From positions 1 through 35,775 of the forward strand of contig JAADGF010000057.1 in assembly GCA_013152545.1 (NCBI GenBank): 35,775 nt of DNA, given 5' to 3'. The stretch is from Gammaproteobacteria bacterium. GTDB lineage: Bacteria > Pseudomonadota > Gammaproteobacteria > SZUA-152. Every line of letters begins with the position of its first letter. The first letter of the stretch is position 1. Under the pieces are notes generated by a model. It ran no database searches, was not told the origin of the DNA, and was given only the letters and a program-made list of their open reading frames with translations. Shown here piece after piece: positions 24,132 through 32,916 of this stretch. The translations under genes and the position numbers were made by a program.

Positions 24132-24248
24132 GGGTGGTGACCCATACCAGCCGCACCTCGGCACACGAATCCACTGTTGCCGCTGCTCCCTTCCAGGCCT
24201 GACGGGGTTCGCAGTTTATCGTTGCGAAGGGACCGATATGAGCCACCA
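24132..24248 (-). ncRNA. ffs: signal recognition particle RNA (4.5S RNA)
   Basis: A minus-strand RNA of about 115 nt whose ends pair (GGTGGCTCATA with TATGGGTCACCACC). It carries the conserved SRP domain IV core GTCAGGCCTGGAAGGGAGCA followed by GC, with the GGAA tetraloop and asymmetric loop. Size and the position directly upstream of dnaX match the gammaproteobacterial 4.5S RNA. It binds Ffh for cotranslational membrane targeting. End positions are estimated from the pairing. Confidence 0.92.
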
Positions 24249-24415
24249 TTGAACTTAACTACTTCGAACTTACTATTTTTAAACCTAACTTTTGAATCGA
24301 GTTTATTGATGCTCAATAAGTTTATCAGTATCAATAAGTGTTAATTTATAATAATAAAATCACGATTATAAGTATCAATGTCTGCGATACAAACAATTTT
24401 TATTATTTATCAAAT

Positions 24416-24506
24416 TGGCGGAGAGAGAGGGATTCGAACCCTCGATACGCTATAAACGTATACACGCTTTCCAGGCGTGCTCCTTCAACCACTCGGACAC
24501 CTCTCC
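24416..24506 (-). tRNA. tRNA-Ser (anticodon GGA)
   Basis: A 91-nt class II tRNA including an encoded CCA. The acceptor stem GGAGAGG pairs with TCTCTCC, and the discriminator is G. The anticodon arm is ACGC-CTGGAAA-GCGT, so the anticodon is GGA and serine codons TCC/TCT are read. The long variable arm (TATACG...CGTATC) and the T arm GAGGGTTCGAATCCCTC are clear. It lies upstream of ffs on the same strand. Confidence 0.95.
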
Positions 24507-25394
24507 ATATTAACTTAAACGTTAATTTGGTTGTGCTCTATTACGTTATTGCTATAGAGCTTAGCGCTCTCGTTTCCTCAGCGCTACACTAAAATTCTGA
24601 ACCCCGCTTTTTTGGGTTGGATATTTGTTGTACTTTATTTGCTTTCGGCTTTGGTGATTAGTCTCTAAAACTTCGCCACGCCAGCAAAATGTGTACATGC
24701 CCGCGCTTAAAGACGCGCAAGAGTAAACTAGATTTTCAGCGGGTGCAATCCATAAAGGGGTTTGATGGCTTTGTGAAACAGTCAATTTTTGGGTGTTTTT
24801 TTAAATAGTTAAAAAAATCATATAGTTATGCTTAGAGTGTGTGGTGCTGCTGGTTGTTGCATCAGAGTGCTGAGTTTGTGTCAGTAAACCACAGTTCAGC
24901 AAGTTTGCTTATATTTTATAATCATTGGCTGTTTAATATTGCTGGTGAGAGTCGTTTGGTTTTATCGGTATAAGCCTGGTGTTGCTTCGATAGAACGATT
25001 TTCAGAACGTTTAAACCGCAATGCATCTGTTGAGCGCTTGATATTGGTAAGTTTCTCTAACTCTTTGAAAAAATTTAAATATTTTGTTTTTGAAATTGCT
25101 ACTCAAAGGATCCGCACGCGACAACCTGTCGCGCTGATAATTTTAGGTTAAATCAGGGTAATGTTAGGTGTAGCGGTGGCCAGAGGATTTCCAATTGATG
25201 AAAATATGCCCAGCGTTTTTGGGTTAGCGCTGAAATAGCGCCAAGTGGAGGCGTGACGGTTTGGATCATAGGCGTATCTGTCGTCCAACCACAGTAAATG
25301 CTGACATGTTTTGCCCATCATCTGCCCGGTGGTTCATCGCCACTGCTTTGCACCATTTTTTGTTAGTGTATGGTTTTTTTCTTAACTTTCAGCC
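24507..25394. other. gene-poor stretch between tRNA-Ser and motA
   Basis: About 890 bp without a convincing gene. A minus-strand frame at 24561-24785 and a plus-strand frame at 24939-25151 lack family features and ribosome-binding sites. A hairpin CGCGACA-ACC-TGTCGCG lies at 25117-25133. The tRNA promoter should lie just above 24506. Confidence 0.4.
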
Positions 25395-25422
25395 TCAAGC
25401 ACTTTCTGATTTTTGCCGATAG
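25395..25422 (+). promoter_or_regulatory. candidate sigma-28 (FliA) promoter of motAB
   Basis: TCAAGCAC (25395-25402) and GCCGATAG (25415-25422) resemble the sigma-28 consensus TAAAGTTT / GCCGATAA, spaced 12 bp instead of 11. The -10 box matches at seven of eight positions. It lies 62 bp before the motA start, and fliA is in the same window. Confidence 0.6.
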
Positions 25423-25484
25423 ATTGACTGAATTTATCAATCAGCGGGCGAATTAGCTGCAAGGTCGGGTTAAGGTTTTATTCA

Positions 25485-26339
25485 ATGAAGTTAATTGTGG
25501 GATTTATCATTGTTTGCAGTTGTGTGATGGGTGGCTTTATTTTGTCACATGGCGAACCGATGGCTTTATGGCAACCTTATGAATTATTGATTATTGGCGG
25601 TTCTGCATTTGGTGCGTTTGTGGTATCTAACCCTGGTCACGTGATTAAAAAGGTGTTTAGTGCCATGGGCCTGCTACTGAAAGGCTCCAAATACAACAAG
25701 GTGTTGTATTTGGATTTGTTGGCTTTATTGTTTGATCTTTTTTCGAAAGCGCGCAAAGAAGGGCTTATGTCTTTAGAGGCGGATATTGATGAGCCTAAAG
25801 AAAGCGCTATTGTTTCCAAGTACCCGAAAATTTTGGCTGACCACCACGTCATGGATTTTATTTCTGATTATTTGCGAATAATGGTGGGCGGTAATATGAA
25901 CCCGTTCGAGTTGGAAAGCCTGATGGATGTGGAATTGGAAACTCATCATCATGAAAGTGGCGAGGCCCATAGTGCATTAACCAAAGTGTCAGATGCTTTG
26001 CCAGGATTTGGAATCGTGGCTGCGGTACTTGGTATTGTCATTACGATGGGGGCTATTGGTGGTCCTCCGGAAGAGTTGGGCCACCATGTTGGTGCTGCAT
26101 TGGTGGGGACATTTCTTGGGATTCTATTGGCTTACGGTTTTGTGGGGCCGATGGCTGCGATGTTGGAACACATATCACATGATGAAGCAAAGTTTTATGA
26201 ATGCATTAAAGTCTGTTTAATGGCAAATTTAAATGGCTACGCCCCCCAAATTGCGATTGAGTTTGGACGAAAAACGCTATTGTCGACGGTTAGACCCGGT
26301 TTTCAGGAATTGGAGGATCACGTTAAAGGCAAATCTTAA
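25485..26339 (+). CDS. motA: flagellar motor stator protein MotA
   Basis: A 284-residue inner-membrane stator subunit. Four membrane segments are visible: residues 2-20 (KLIVGFIIVCSCVMGGFIL), about 30-50 (YELLIIGGSAFGAFVVSNPG), about 167-190 (ALPGFGIVAAVLGIVITMGA) and about 200-222 (VGAALVGTFLGILLAYGFVG). The cytoplasmic loop with charged residues (LFDLFSKARKEGLMSLEADI) contacts FliG. It is of the E. coli MotA type rather than the shorter PomA. With MotB it forms the proton channel that drives rotation. motB follows after 94 bp. Confidence 0.96.
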   Translation: MKLIVGFIIVCSCVMGGFILSHGEPMALWQPYELLIIGGSAFGAFVVSNPGHVIKKVFSAMGLLLKGSKYNKVLYLDLLALLFDLFSKARKEGLMSLEADIDEPKESAIVSKYPKILADHHVMDFISDYLRIMVGGNMNPFELESLMDVELETHHHESGEAHSALTKVSDALPGFGIVAAVLGIVITMGAIGGPPEELGHHVGAALVGTFLGILLAYGFVGPMAAMLEHISHDEAKFYECIKVCLMANLNGYAPQIAIEFGRKTLLSTVRPGFQELEDHVKGKS

Positions 26340-26433
26340 TATGTAAGGTGGTTCTGGGTGGCTACCTTACAGTTTAGGCGGAAAATATAGTACATCGATC
26401 CACTTGAAACATTGACGTTTTATAGAAATAATC

Positions 26434-27519
26434 ATGGCTGATTCTGACTCAATCATTGTTAAAAAAATCATAAAAGGCGGTCATGGCCACCACGGTGGAG
26501 CGTGGAAAGTCGCCTTTGCCGATTTTGTTACGGCGATGATGGCGTTCTTTTTGTTATTGTGGCTAATGGGCTCAACATCGCCGGAACAAAAAGAGGCAAT
26601 TTCAGATTATTTTCAAAACCCAAGTGCTGTGCAGGGTCCAGGAGGGGCGAGTACCAGCATGATAAAGCTGGGTGCAGCGGATCATGAAACGCAACGAAAA
26701 AGTGATCACAAATCACAAAACCAGGATGAGGGGGGCGGATCAAGCAGCAGATCACAATCGATCGAGGACAGTGAGCGGGATGCGGTTAAGGAAAGGCAGC
26801 GATTGGAATTATTGAAACAGGACCTGGAATCAGCGATTAGTGTGAGCGAGGCATTAAAGGATTTTAAAGATCAGTTGAAGCTGGATATTACCTCGGAGGG
26901 ATTGAGGATTCAGATTGTGGATAAAAAAAATCGGCCAATGTTTTCCAGCGGCAGTTCGCATTTGCAAGGTTACACCACAAAAATATTAGAGGAAATCGCT
27001 AAAATTATAGATAAAGTGCCCAATAAAATCAGCTTGACAGGGCATACGGATGCGACACCATTTAATAATATGCGAGGTTATACTAATTGGGAGTTATCGG
27101 CCGATCGCGCCAATGCTTCCCGCCGAGCACTGGTACGTGGTGGCCTCAGCGAGAGCAAAATTGCCAAGGTGGTGGGCTTGTCAAGTACAATATTGTATGA
27201 CAAGGAAAGCCCTAAGAGTCCCGTGAATCGTCGCATCAGCATGATTGTGATGAATAAACAAACGGAAAACGCATTGTTACAGGAAAGCCAAGTGGAGAGC
27301 GCCGCTGAAGCGGGTTCTTTATTGCTGAATAAAGGTCTGTCTTTGCCAAAAAAACCACTGCCTGCGTCCTTCGACAACACTCAGCCAAGCCCCGCTCGTA
27401 GGCTATTGTCACCCAGGCCGCTGGGTGAGAAATCACCACCGTTGCGTGCATCTCAAAAGTCCACTGCGGTGCGATTGAAGTCTCCCAAAACATCCGAACC
27501 AGCCCTCCTGGGAAAATAG
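26434..27519 (+). CDS. motB: flagellar motor stator protein MotB
   Basis: A 361-residue protein with a single membrane helix (WKVAFADFVTAMMAFFLLLW) bearing the essential proton-binding Asp30. A Ser/Gln/Asp-rich plug and linker follow (about 60-125), then an OmpA-like peptidoglycan-binding domain at about 160-275 (SLTGHTDATPFNN, YTNWELSADRANASRRALVR, VNRRISMIVMNK). The last ~80 residues are Pro/Ser/Lys-rich and low complexity, an extension relative to many MotB proteins. It anchors MotA to the cell wall. Confidence 0.95.
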   Translation: MADSDSIIVKKIIKGGHGHHGGAWKVAFADFVTAMMAFFLLLWLMGSTSPEQKEAISDYFQNPSAVQGPGGASTSMIKLGAADHETQRKSDHKSQNQDEGGGSSSRSQSIEDSERDAVKERQRLELLKQDLESAISVSEALKDFKDQLKLDITSEGLRIQIVDKKNRPMFSSGSSHLQGYTTKILEEIAKIIDKVPNKISLTGHTDATPFNNMRGYTNWELSADRANASRRALVRGGLSESKIAKVVGLSSTILYDKESPKSPVNRRISMIVMNKQTENALLQESQVESAAEAGSLLLNKGLSLPKKPLPASFDNTQPSPARRLLSPRPLGEKSPPLRASQKSTAVRLKSPKTSEPALLGK

Positions 27520-27700
27520 TTCGCGATTCGTTGCTACTTCATCCTTTATAATGATTGCTCGATTAATTGTTAGATTGATCCGTTACCGTAATTTTAATAA
27601 TTTCATGACAGGTTACCGCCAATTAAAAATAAATGGCCGGATTGTCTTGGTTTTATAATGAATTAATCCTTTTTAGGGGGGGTAGGGAAAAAATTTAGGT

Positions 27701-27728
27701 TTAGCAATGGTATAGAAATCGCTACAAT
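27701..27728 (+). promoter_or_regulatory. possible promoter abutting the aroC start
   Basis: TACAAT (27723-27728) ends 6 bp before the aroC ATG, with TTAGCA (27701-27706) 16 bp upstream as a weak -35. Initiation would fall at or next to the ATG. No Shine-Dalgarno is seen, so a leaderless transcript is possible. Confidence 0.35.
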
Positions 27729-27734
27729 GCCCCC

Positions 27735-28835
27735 ATGGCAGGTAATACAATTGGAAAACTTTTTACGGTAACTACATTTGGCGAAAGCCATGGCGTGGCA
27801 TTAGGCTGTATTGTCGATGGCTGTCCACCAGGGCTGGCATTGTCCGAAACGGATTTGCAGCGGGATTTGGACCGGCGTAAGCCCGGTCAATCAAGGTACA
27901 CCACTCAACGTAAAGAAGCGGACGAAGTTAAAATTCTGTCGGGTGTATTCGAAGGCAAAACGACAGGCACACCGATCGGTATGGTTATTTATAATACCGA
28001 TCAAAAGTCAAAAGATTATTCGAATATTATGGGTTTGTTTCGTCCTGGCCATGCCGATTACAGTTATCAGCAAAAATATGGTATTCGGGATTATCGTGGC
28101 GGCGGGCGTTCCTCAGCTCGGGAAACTGCCATGCGGGTTGCTGCTGGAGGAATTGCAAAAAAGTATCTGAAGCTTCATTATGGTATCGATATTCGGGGTT
28201 ACCTGAGTCAGTTGGGCCCTATAAAAATAGACCATATCGATTGGGGTGAAGTTGAAAATAATGCATTCTTTTGTCCCGATGCAAACAAAGTAGCGGAGTT
28301 GGAACAATACATGGATCGGCTGCGCAAAGAAGGAAATTCCATTGGTGCCCGTATCAATGTGGTGGCAACGGGTATGTTGCCAGGATTCGGTGAGCCGGTG
28401 TTTGATCGCTTAGATGCAGATATTGCTCATGCAATGATGAATATCAATGCGGTCAAAGGTGTTGAAATTGGTGCTGGGTTTGAAAGTGTTACCCAAAAAG
28501 GCACTGATCATCGTGATGAGATGACGCCCAATGGGTTTTTAAGTAACCAGGCGGGTGGCATTCTCGGCGGAATTTCAACCGGGCAGGACATTTTGTTGAG
28601 TATCGCGTTAAAACCGACTTCCAGTTTGCATTTGCCAGGACGTACCGTGAATAAGCGTGGAGAGGCTGTTGACGTTATTACCAAGGGACGGCATGATCCC
28701 TGTGTGGGTATACGTGCCACCCCCATTGCTGAGGCTATGTTGGCGATTGTTCTTATGGATCATGCATTACGTCATCGTGGCCAGAATAACGGTGTGCATT
28801 CCAAAACCCCGGTCATTCCATCGGGTATAAATTAA
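27735..28835 (+). CDS. aroC: chorismate synthase
   Basis: A 366-residue AroC. It converts 5-enolpyruvylshikimate 3-phosphate to chorismate using reduced FMN, the last step of the shikimate pathway. Family signatures are [34 protein letters not shown], the second motif [20 protein letters not shown], and [20 protein letters not shown]. The C-terminal [20 protein letters not shown] is intact. Length is normal. The ATG is preceded by CCCCC with no ribosome-binding site. The downstream gene is unrelated in function. Confidence 0.97.
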   Translation: MAGNTIGKLFTVTTFGESHGVALGCIVDGCPPGLALSETDLQRDLDRRKPGQSRYTTQRKEADEVKILSGVFEGKTTGTPIGMVIYNTDQKSKDYSNIMGLFRPGHADYSYQQKYGIRDYRGGGRSSARETAMRVAAGGIAKKYLKLHYGIDIRGYLSQLGPIKIDHIDWGEVENNAFFCPDANKVAELEQYMDRLRKEGNSIGARINVVATGMLPGFGEPVFDRLDADIAHAMMNINAVKGVEIGAGFESVTQKGTDHRDEMTPNGFLSNQAGGILGGISTGQDILLSIALKPTSSLHLPGRTVNKRGEAVDVITKGRHDPCVGIRATPIAEAMLAIVLMDHALRHRGQNNGVHSKTPVIPSGIN

Positions 28836-29034
28836 ATTCCGTGATCGACTCATCAAGTCTGCCGCTCTTTTTGAGTCGGCGATTAGTCGGGCATTTTGCG
28901 GTCTGACATTGCTATTTTATAATTATTAAAGTAACAATTTATCATTAGCGTTGATTTGCTTGATTGTTGCGCCAAAAGGGCGCCTTAATTTCAGGTTAAA
29001 TGTAGGTTTTTTTATACAATACGGTTAAGACATA

Positions 29035-29070
29035 ACAATGGCACATACAAGAACAATGGCACATACAAGA
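29035..29070 (+). repeat. 18-bp tandem duplication across a start codon
   Basis: ACAATGGCACATACAAGA occurs twice head to tail (29035-29052 and 29053-29070). Both copies contain an ATG in the same frame, so the downstream gene has two in-frame starts 18 bp apart and the protein begins with a repeated MAHTRT/MAHTRR. Confidence 0.9.
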
Positions 29071-29622
29071 CGAAGACACCACTCACCAGCGGGCAGGAAT
29101 GTGTTCAGTAAAGACCCATTTGGGGTCACTTGGTTAGCGCTGTTTTTCCTGGCAATACTGATTACCAAGTGGTTTATTTTAAGTCCGGGGAATCCTGAAG
29201 ACGGCAATTGCGTGGGTTGTGTGGTTGCTGTGTTATGGGTTATGGCGGTTTTAGTGTCTTTGTTGATGGGGTTATTTTGGATCATATGGGCGCAAAAATT
29301 CGCAAAAGGTGCAAGTTTCGTGTTTTTCCTTGTTCTGTTTTGTCTATTCTCCACTGCACTCTATTACCAATTTACTGATTTCGTAATGAGAAAGCTGTTT
29401 TATGGCGGTTCTCTCAATTGGCAGGAAGCTCAGGCAACTTATTTACTGGATGAGTTTGTGCCTCACTCGGTGGGGTTATTTTTGGTTTCAATGGTGTTTT
29501 ATATTGCTATACGAGTGATATTTTGCCGGAATTTAACCGATAAGGGCCTGGTTTATATTTTTAGTACTATCTTGGTGTTGGCAGTAACACCACTCACTTA
29601 TTTGGGACTGTGGTTATATTAA
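29038..29622 (+). CDS. four-helix membrane protein of unknown function
   Basis: A 194-residue protein not recognised. After a basic N-terminus (HTRRRHHSPAGRN) there are four clear membrane segments: about 30-48 (VTWLALFFLAILITKWFIL), 60-85 (CVGCVVAVLWVMAVLVSLLM), 94-115 (ASFVFFLVLFCLFSTALYY), and two late ones near 146-165 (VGLFLVSMVFYIAIRVIF) and 172-193, making four or five. Two Cys flank the second helix (NCVGC). There is a choice of two start codons because of an 18-bp duplication. It lies between aroC and an MFS gene on the same strand. Confidence 0.7.
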   Translation: MAHTRTMAHTRRRHHSPAGRNVFSKDPFGVTWLALFFLAILITKWFILSPGNPEDGNCVGCVVAVLWVMAVLVSLLMGLFWIIWAQKFAKGASFVFFLVLFCLFSTALYYQFTDFVMRKLFYGGSLNWQEAQATYLLDEFVPHSVGLFLVSMVFYIAIRVIFCRNLTDKGLVYIFSTILVLAVTPLTYLGLWLY

Positions 29623-29817
29623 TATTATTTTGTGGTAACGATTCAGTTGACCATTGATTAGCGGATAACCGTGTCAAAAAAGCGTTTTTACAGCCGTAAA
29701 TTGGAGATTGCATCGGTGATGAGCCGATGCTTGATATTGCCAGGTGTGTCAAGCAATTGTGCGAACGTTGGTAATTCAATTGTTTTTTTTTAGGCTTAAA
29801 GACCTCATACCCTCTTG

Positions 29818-30969
29818 ATGCCATATTGGCGCCTTTCAGCTTTCTATTTATTTTATTTTGCCTCGTTGGGGGCATTAGTGCCTTATTGGGGGCTTTATTT
29901 ACAGTCACTTGATTTTTCGCCTCAAGACATAGGGCTGTTTATGGCCATTATCATGGGCACAAAGATTGTTTCTCCCAATATCTGGGGTTGGGTTGCTGAT
30001 CATACGGGCAAAAGCATCGTGATTGTTCGTCTGGGTTGTTTGTTGGCGGCTATAACATTTGCCGGCGTTTTTATGGGTACGGGGTATTGGTGGCTCATTG
30101 GAACGATGGTATTGTTTAGTTTTTTTTGGAATGCAGTGTTACCTCAATTTGAAGTAACGACCTTTAATTATCTTGGTGAATCCTCTCACCGTTACAGTCG
30201 CATTCGCTTATGGGGTTCCGTTGGGTTTGTGCTTACTGTGGCAGGGCTCGGTCCATTGTTAGGGGTATTGGGGGTACAAATACTGCCATTGATATTAATG
30301 ATTTTGTTTGTTGGTATTTGGTTGGCGAGTTTGTTGGTTTCTGAGAGTACCAGCAAACATGAAGCATCGGAGAAAGTGTCGCTCTACCGTATCATAATGC
30401 GACCTACCGTGTTTGTATTATTGCTTACGTGTTTCCTAATGCAAGTGAGTCACGGTCCGTACTACACGTTTTATACCATTCACATGGAAAATCAAGGTTA
30501 TTCTCGTGGTTTTATTGGGCAACTTTGGGCATTTGGTGTGATTGCCGAAGTGGTGGCATTTTTATTGATGCATCGGTTAGTGCCTGTCTTTGGTTTGCGC
30601 AACTTGTTGCTCGCAAGTCTGTTGTTGACCGGTCTACGGTGGTTTGTTGTTGCTTATTACGTTGACTCGATTGAAATGATGGTTTTTGCCCAATTACTGC
30701 ATGCCGCTAGTTTTGGAGTGTATCATGCCTGTGCCATTCAGCTAATCCATCAATACTTCGCAGGTCGAAACCAGGGCAAAGGACAGGCTTTATATAGCAG
30801 TTTGAGTTTTGGTGCAGGGGGTGCGGTCGGCAGTTTGTATAGTGGTGCAATCTGGGAAAACATGGGTGCCAGTTTTACCTTTGTTGTTGCCGCAATAACG
30901 GCCTTAGTGGCGTTTTTTCTTAGTTGGGTATGGATACGACCTGAAAATGATCGGCCAAAAGTTTGCTAA
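29818..30969 (+). CDS. MFS transporter of the 3-phenylpropionate/PPP type
   Basis: A 383-residue, 12-helix major facilitator. The N-terminus YWRLSAFYLFYFASLGALVP then YWGLYLQSLDFSPQDIGLFM and the loop WGWVADHTGK are typical of the PPP (HcaT-like, MFS_1_like) group. The middle motif GESSHRYSRIRLWGSVGFVL is characteristic of it. The second half has HSLGFGVYHA-like HAASFGVYHACAIQLIHQYF and GRNQGKGQALYSSLSFGAGG. The substrate is not predictable; HcaT moves phenylpropionate, but close homologues are mostly untested. ATG 29818 is chosen over the adjacent TTG. No good ribosome-binding site is seen. Confidence 0.88.
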   Translation: MPYWRLSAFYLFYFASLGALVPYWGLYLQSLDFSPQDIGLFMAIIMGTKIVSPNIWGWVADHTGKSIVIVRLGCLLAAITFAGVFMGTGYWWLIGTMVLFSFFWNAVLPQFEVTTFNYLGESSHRYSRIRLWGSVGFVLTVAGLGPLLGVLGVQILPLILMILFVGIWLASLLVSESTSKHEASEKVSLYRIIMRPTVFVLLLTCFLMQVSHGPYYTFYTIHMENQGYSRGFIGQLWAFGVIAEVVAFLLMHRLVPVFGLRNLLLASLLLTGLRWFVVAYYVDSIEMMVFAQLLHAASFGVYHACAIQLIHQYFAGRNQGKGQALYSSLSFGAGGAVGSLYSGAIWENMGASFTFVVAAITALVAFFLSWVWIRPENDRPKVC

Positions 30970-31480
30970 GGGTCTGTAACATATGACTTATTCACCATGG
31001 GTTTTATTCTGATAAAAATCCTGTGTGATTTTGATCTAAAACAACGAAATACGCATTTGCTATAGATGGTTCTGTGCTTTGTTGTTAGGTTACTTTATAT
31101 ATACCCGTGGCGTTTGAGATTTAAGCCTCTTTTAGTGTCTGTCATATTCATTTCATAGCACCAAAAGTAGGCGCTTGTAGGCGAGGTGAAATGACGAGTA
31201 ATCGTATCATCCTTTGTGGTGTGCGCTGAAATCGACTATTTTTACTGTAATGGCGATGAAATAAACGTAACTATTCAGATTTACCTTTGATTTGTTCAAG
31301 AATAAGGAAAAAGCATGACGTTTACCGATGTAACGGTGTAAATGAGCATTTTTGACGCAACTTACTAATTGCGGCTTACTAATTGCGGTAATAGGGCAAA
31401 TCAACAGTAAGCTGAGTAGTTATAAATAATTAATCAATTGTTTCCCGCCAAGGGTCACAATGCAGGTGGAAGGTAAGCAT
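30970..31480. other. gene-poor stretch
   Basis: About 510 bp without a supported gene. It includes a 14-bp tandem duplication CTTACTAATTGCGG (31361-31374 and 31375-31388). The part next to 31481 should hold the promoter of the zinc-ribbon gene. Confidence 0.4.
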
Positions 31481-32014
31481 ATGCCAACTGATAAGCAGCC
31501 TGAAGAAAACACCACACTTATTCAAGCTTTTGAACGTATGATTGAGCGTGTTAAAGATGTTGTTGAAAAAACGGAGCAAGACCTGAAGCCACGTATTCAA
31601 TATGCATTTCAACAAGCGAGAGAAAAAGCAGTGGCGTTGGGAGAGTTAACCAAGGAAGAAGCAGAACGGGTCAGTGACTATTTGATGCGTGATTTGCAGG
31701 ATGCCGCCAAATTTCTCGATAAAAATGAAGCGGAATTTGCCGATTGGCTGCGTTTTGAGGTTGATCTTATCGAGAACCAGTTATTGGATTCTGTACCAAT
31801 GTTAATTGATGAGACCCGCTTGGTATTAGATCAACTATCGCATGACGCAGAGTTATATGGGGAATGGCACACGGGTGAAATTACCATGCCTGGAACGTTA
31901 CAATGTGCGGCGTGTGGTAAAGAGATTTGTTTTCACCAATCAGGGCATATTCCGCCTTGTGCCAATTGTCACGCTACGGTGTTTAAGCGGGTGCCACAGC
32001 ATGTCCGAGACTAG
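31481..32014 (+). CDS. zinc-ribbon protein of the DUF1451/YbeL family
   Basis: A 177-residue protein of the YbeL (DUF1451) type. The N-terminal two thirds are helical and charged (FERMIERVKDVVEKTEQDLK; ALGELTKEEAERVSDYLMRD). The C-terminus is the family zinc ribbon: LYGEWHTGEITMPGTLQCAA, with CAAC...C and CANC ligands. It is cytoplasmic and of unknown role. I prefer ATG 31481, with GGAAGG 7 bp upstream. An in-frame ATG at 31460 would add seven residues. Confidence 0.88.
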   Translation: MPTDKQPEENTTLIQAFERMIERVKDVVEKTEQDLKPRIQYAFQQAREKAVALGELTKEEAERVSDYLMRDLQDAAKFLDKNEAEFADWLRFEVDLIENQLLDSVPMLIDETRLVLDQLSHDAELYGEWHTGEITMPGTLQCAACGKEICFHQSGHIPPCANCHATVFKRVPQHVRD

Positions 32015-32073
32015 TGGTCATTACGCAGAATGCGAAACAATTATTGCTATTGTTATGTTGTTGTAACTTATCG

Positions 32074-32616
32074 CTAGGAATGGGAATTAAATAATAACGT
32101 ACAAGCTATTTCGCATTCTCCTAATTCAGTTGCAATATAGCAGGTGTCGTCAGAGATGGTGATTGAAATATCCATGGTACGCTGCGCAAATTTTGCCAAT
32201 GTTTGTATATTTTTCCACTGGAATTGAAAAATTGAGGCGGTTAGATGTTTAAATTTGCTCTGTTCCTGGTGCCACCAAACCCCCGATTTTGAGTTAAAAC
32301 TATAAACGTTAACCTGTGGTGAGATTCGCGTCGCTTTTTTAATTCGATCAGCTGCGGGCTCCCCGATATCGATCCATAATGAAATTTTGTTATCCAGCGT
32401 TCGAGCCCATATATCAGGTTCTTCTGTTGAGCTAAGCCCCTTGGTAAAGATGAGATGTTCCTGCGCATTAATGCAAAAAACCAGCATACGTGTCATCATT
32501 CGCTCAAGTGTTTCAGACGGGTGTTGCGCAATTGTCAAGCTTAGTGTGTCATAATAATTGCGATTCAAATCGGATAATGCAATTCGTATTTTATAAATTG
32601 TTGGTTTTAATGCCAC
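32074..32616 (-). CDS. yaeQ: YaeQ family protein
   Basis: A 180-residue YaeQ protein. Family blocks are ALKPTIYKIRIALSDLNRNY, YDTLSLTIAQHPSETLERMM, FTKGLSSTEEPDIWARTLDN, ISLWIDIGEPAADRIKKATR and the C-terminal ISDDTCYIATELGE. The fold resembles a PD-(D/E)xK nuclease, with E/D and K residues in the EPDIW and LWIDIGEP blocks. The biological role is unsettled. The start is GTG with AAGGA about 9 bp upstream. It is convergent with the zinc-ribbon gene. Confidence 0.93.
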   Translation of the reverse strand: MALKPTIYKIRIALSDLNRNYYDTLSLTIAQHPSETLERMMTRMLVFCINAQEHLIFTKGLSSTEEPDIWARTLDNKISLWIDIGEPAADRIKKATRISPQVNVYSFNSKSGVWWHQEQSKFKHLTASIFQFQWKNIQTLAKFAQRTMDISITISDDTCYIATELGECEIACTLLFNSHS

Positions 32617-32916
32617 AAATTGGGGTCCTTGTTGTTTTTTAGCCTAAAAAAACCTTGTTGGAGTGCAGTGTCTGCATTGCTGGTCTTTCTCGTGTCCAAC
32701 TGAGTGTTTTCGGATAATCTGTTCGATAGATAGCTCAAAATTTGTTGTCGTTGCTTGCTGTGTTTTTTTACCACCTGATGTTCGTTTATCTTCAGGATTA
32801 TCGGGTTATAATACCGCTAAATGCCTAAAATTGGGTGTTTATTCTTTCTTTGGTAAGATTACGCGCATGTTGTTCTTAAGCTTAGGTTAAATTAAAAAAA
32901 CACCATTATTTTTACG
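32617..32916. other. intergenic stretch before the glycosyltransferase
   Basis: A 300-bp divergent gap between yaeQ (minus) and the glycosyltransferase (plus). It should contain both promoters. The short plus-strand frame at 32663-32890 has no family character. Confidence 0.4.

Noticed and set aside
24561-25151. Two 70-74-codon frames between tRNA-Ser and motA
   Set aside because: No family features, poor starts and atypical amino-acid make-up. The region looks non-coding.
31207-31404. 65-codon minus-strand frame
   Set aside because: It spans the 14-bp tandem duplication, lacks a ribosome-binding site and has no recognisable features.
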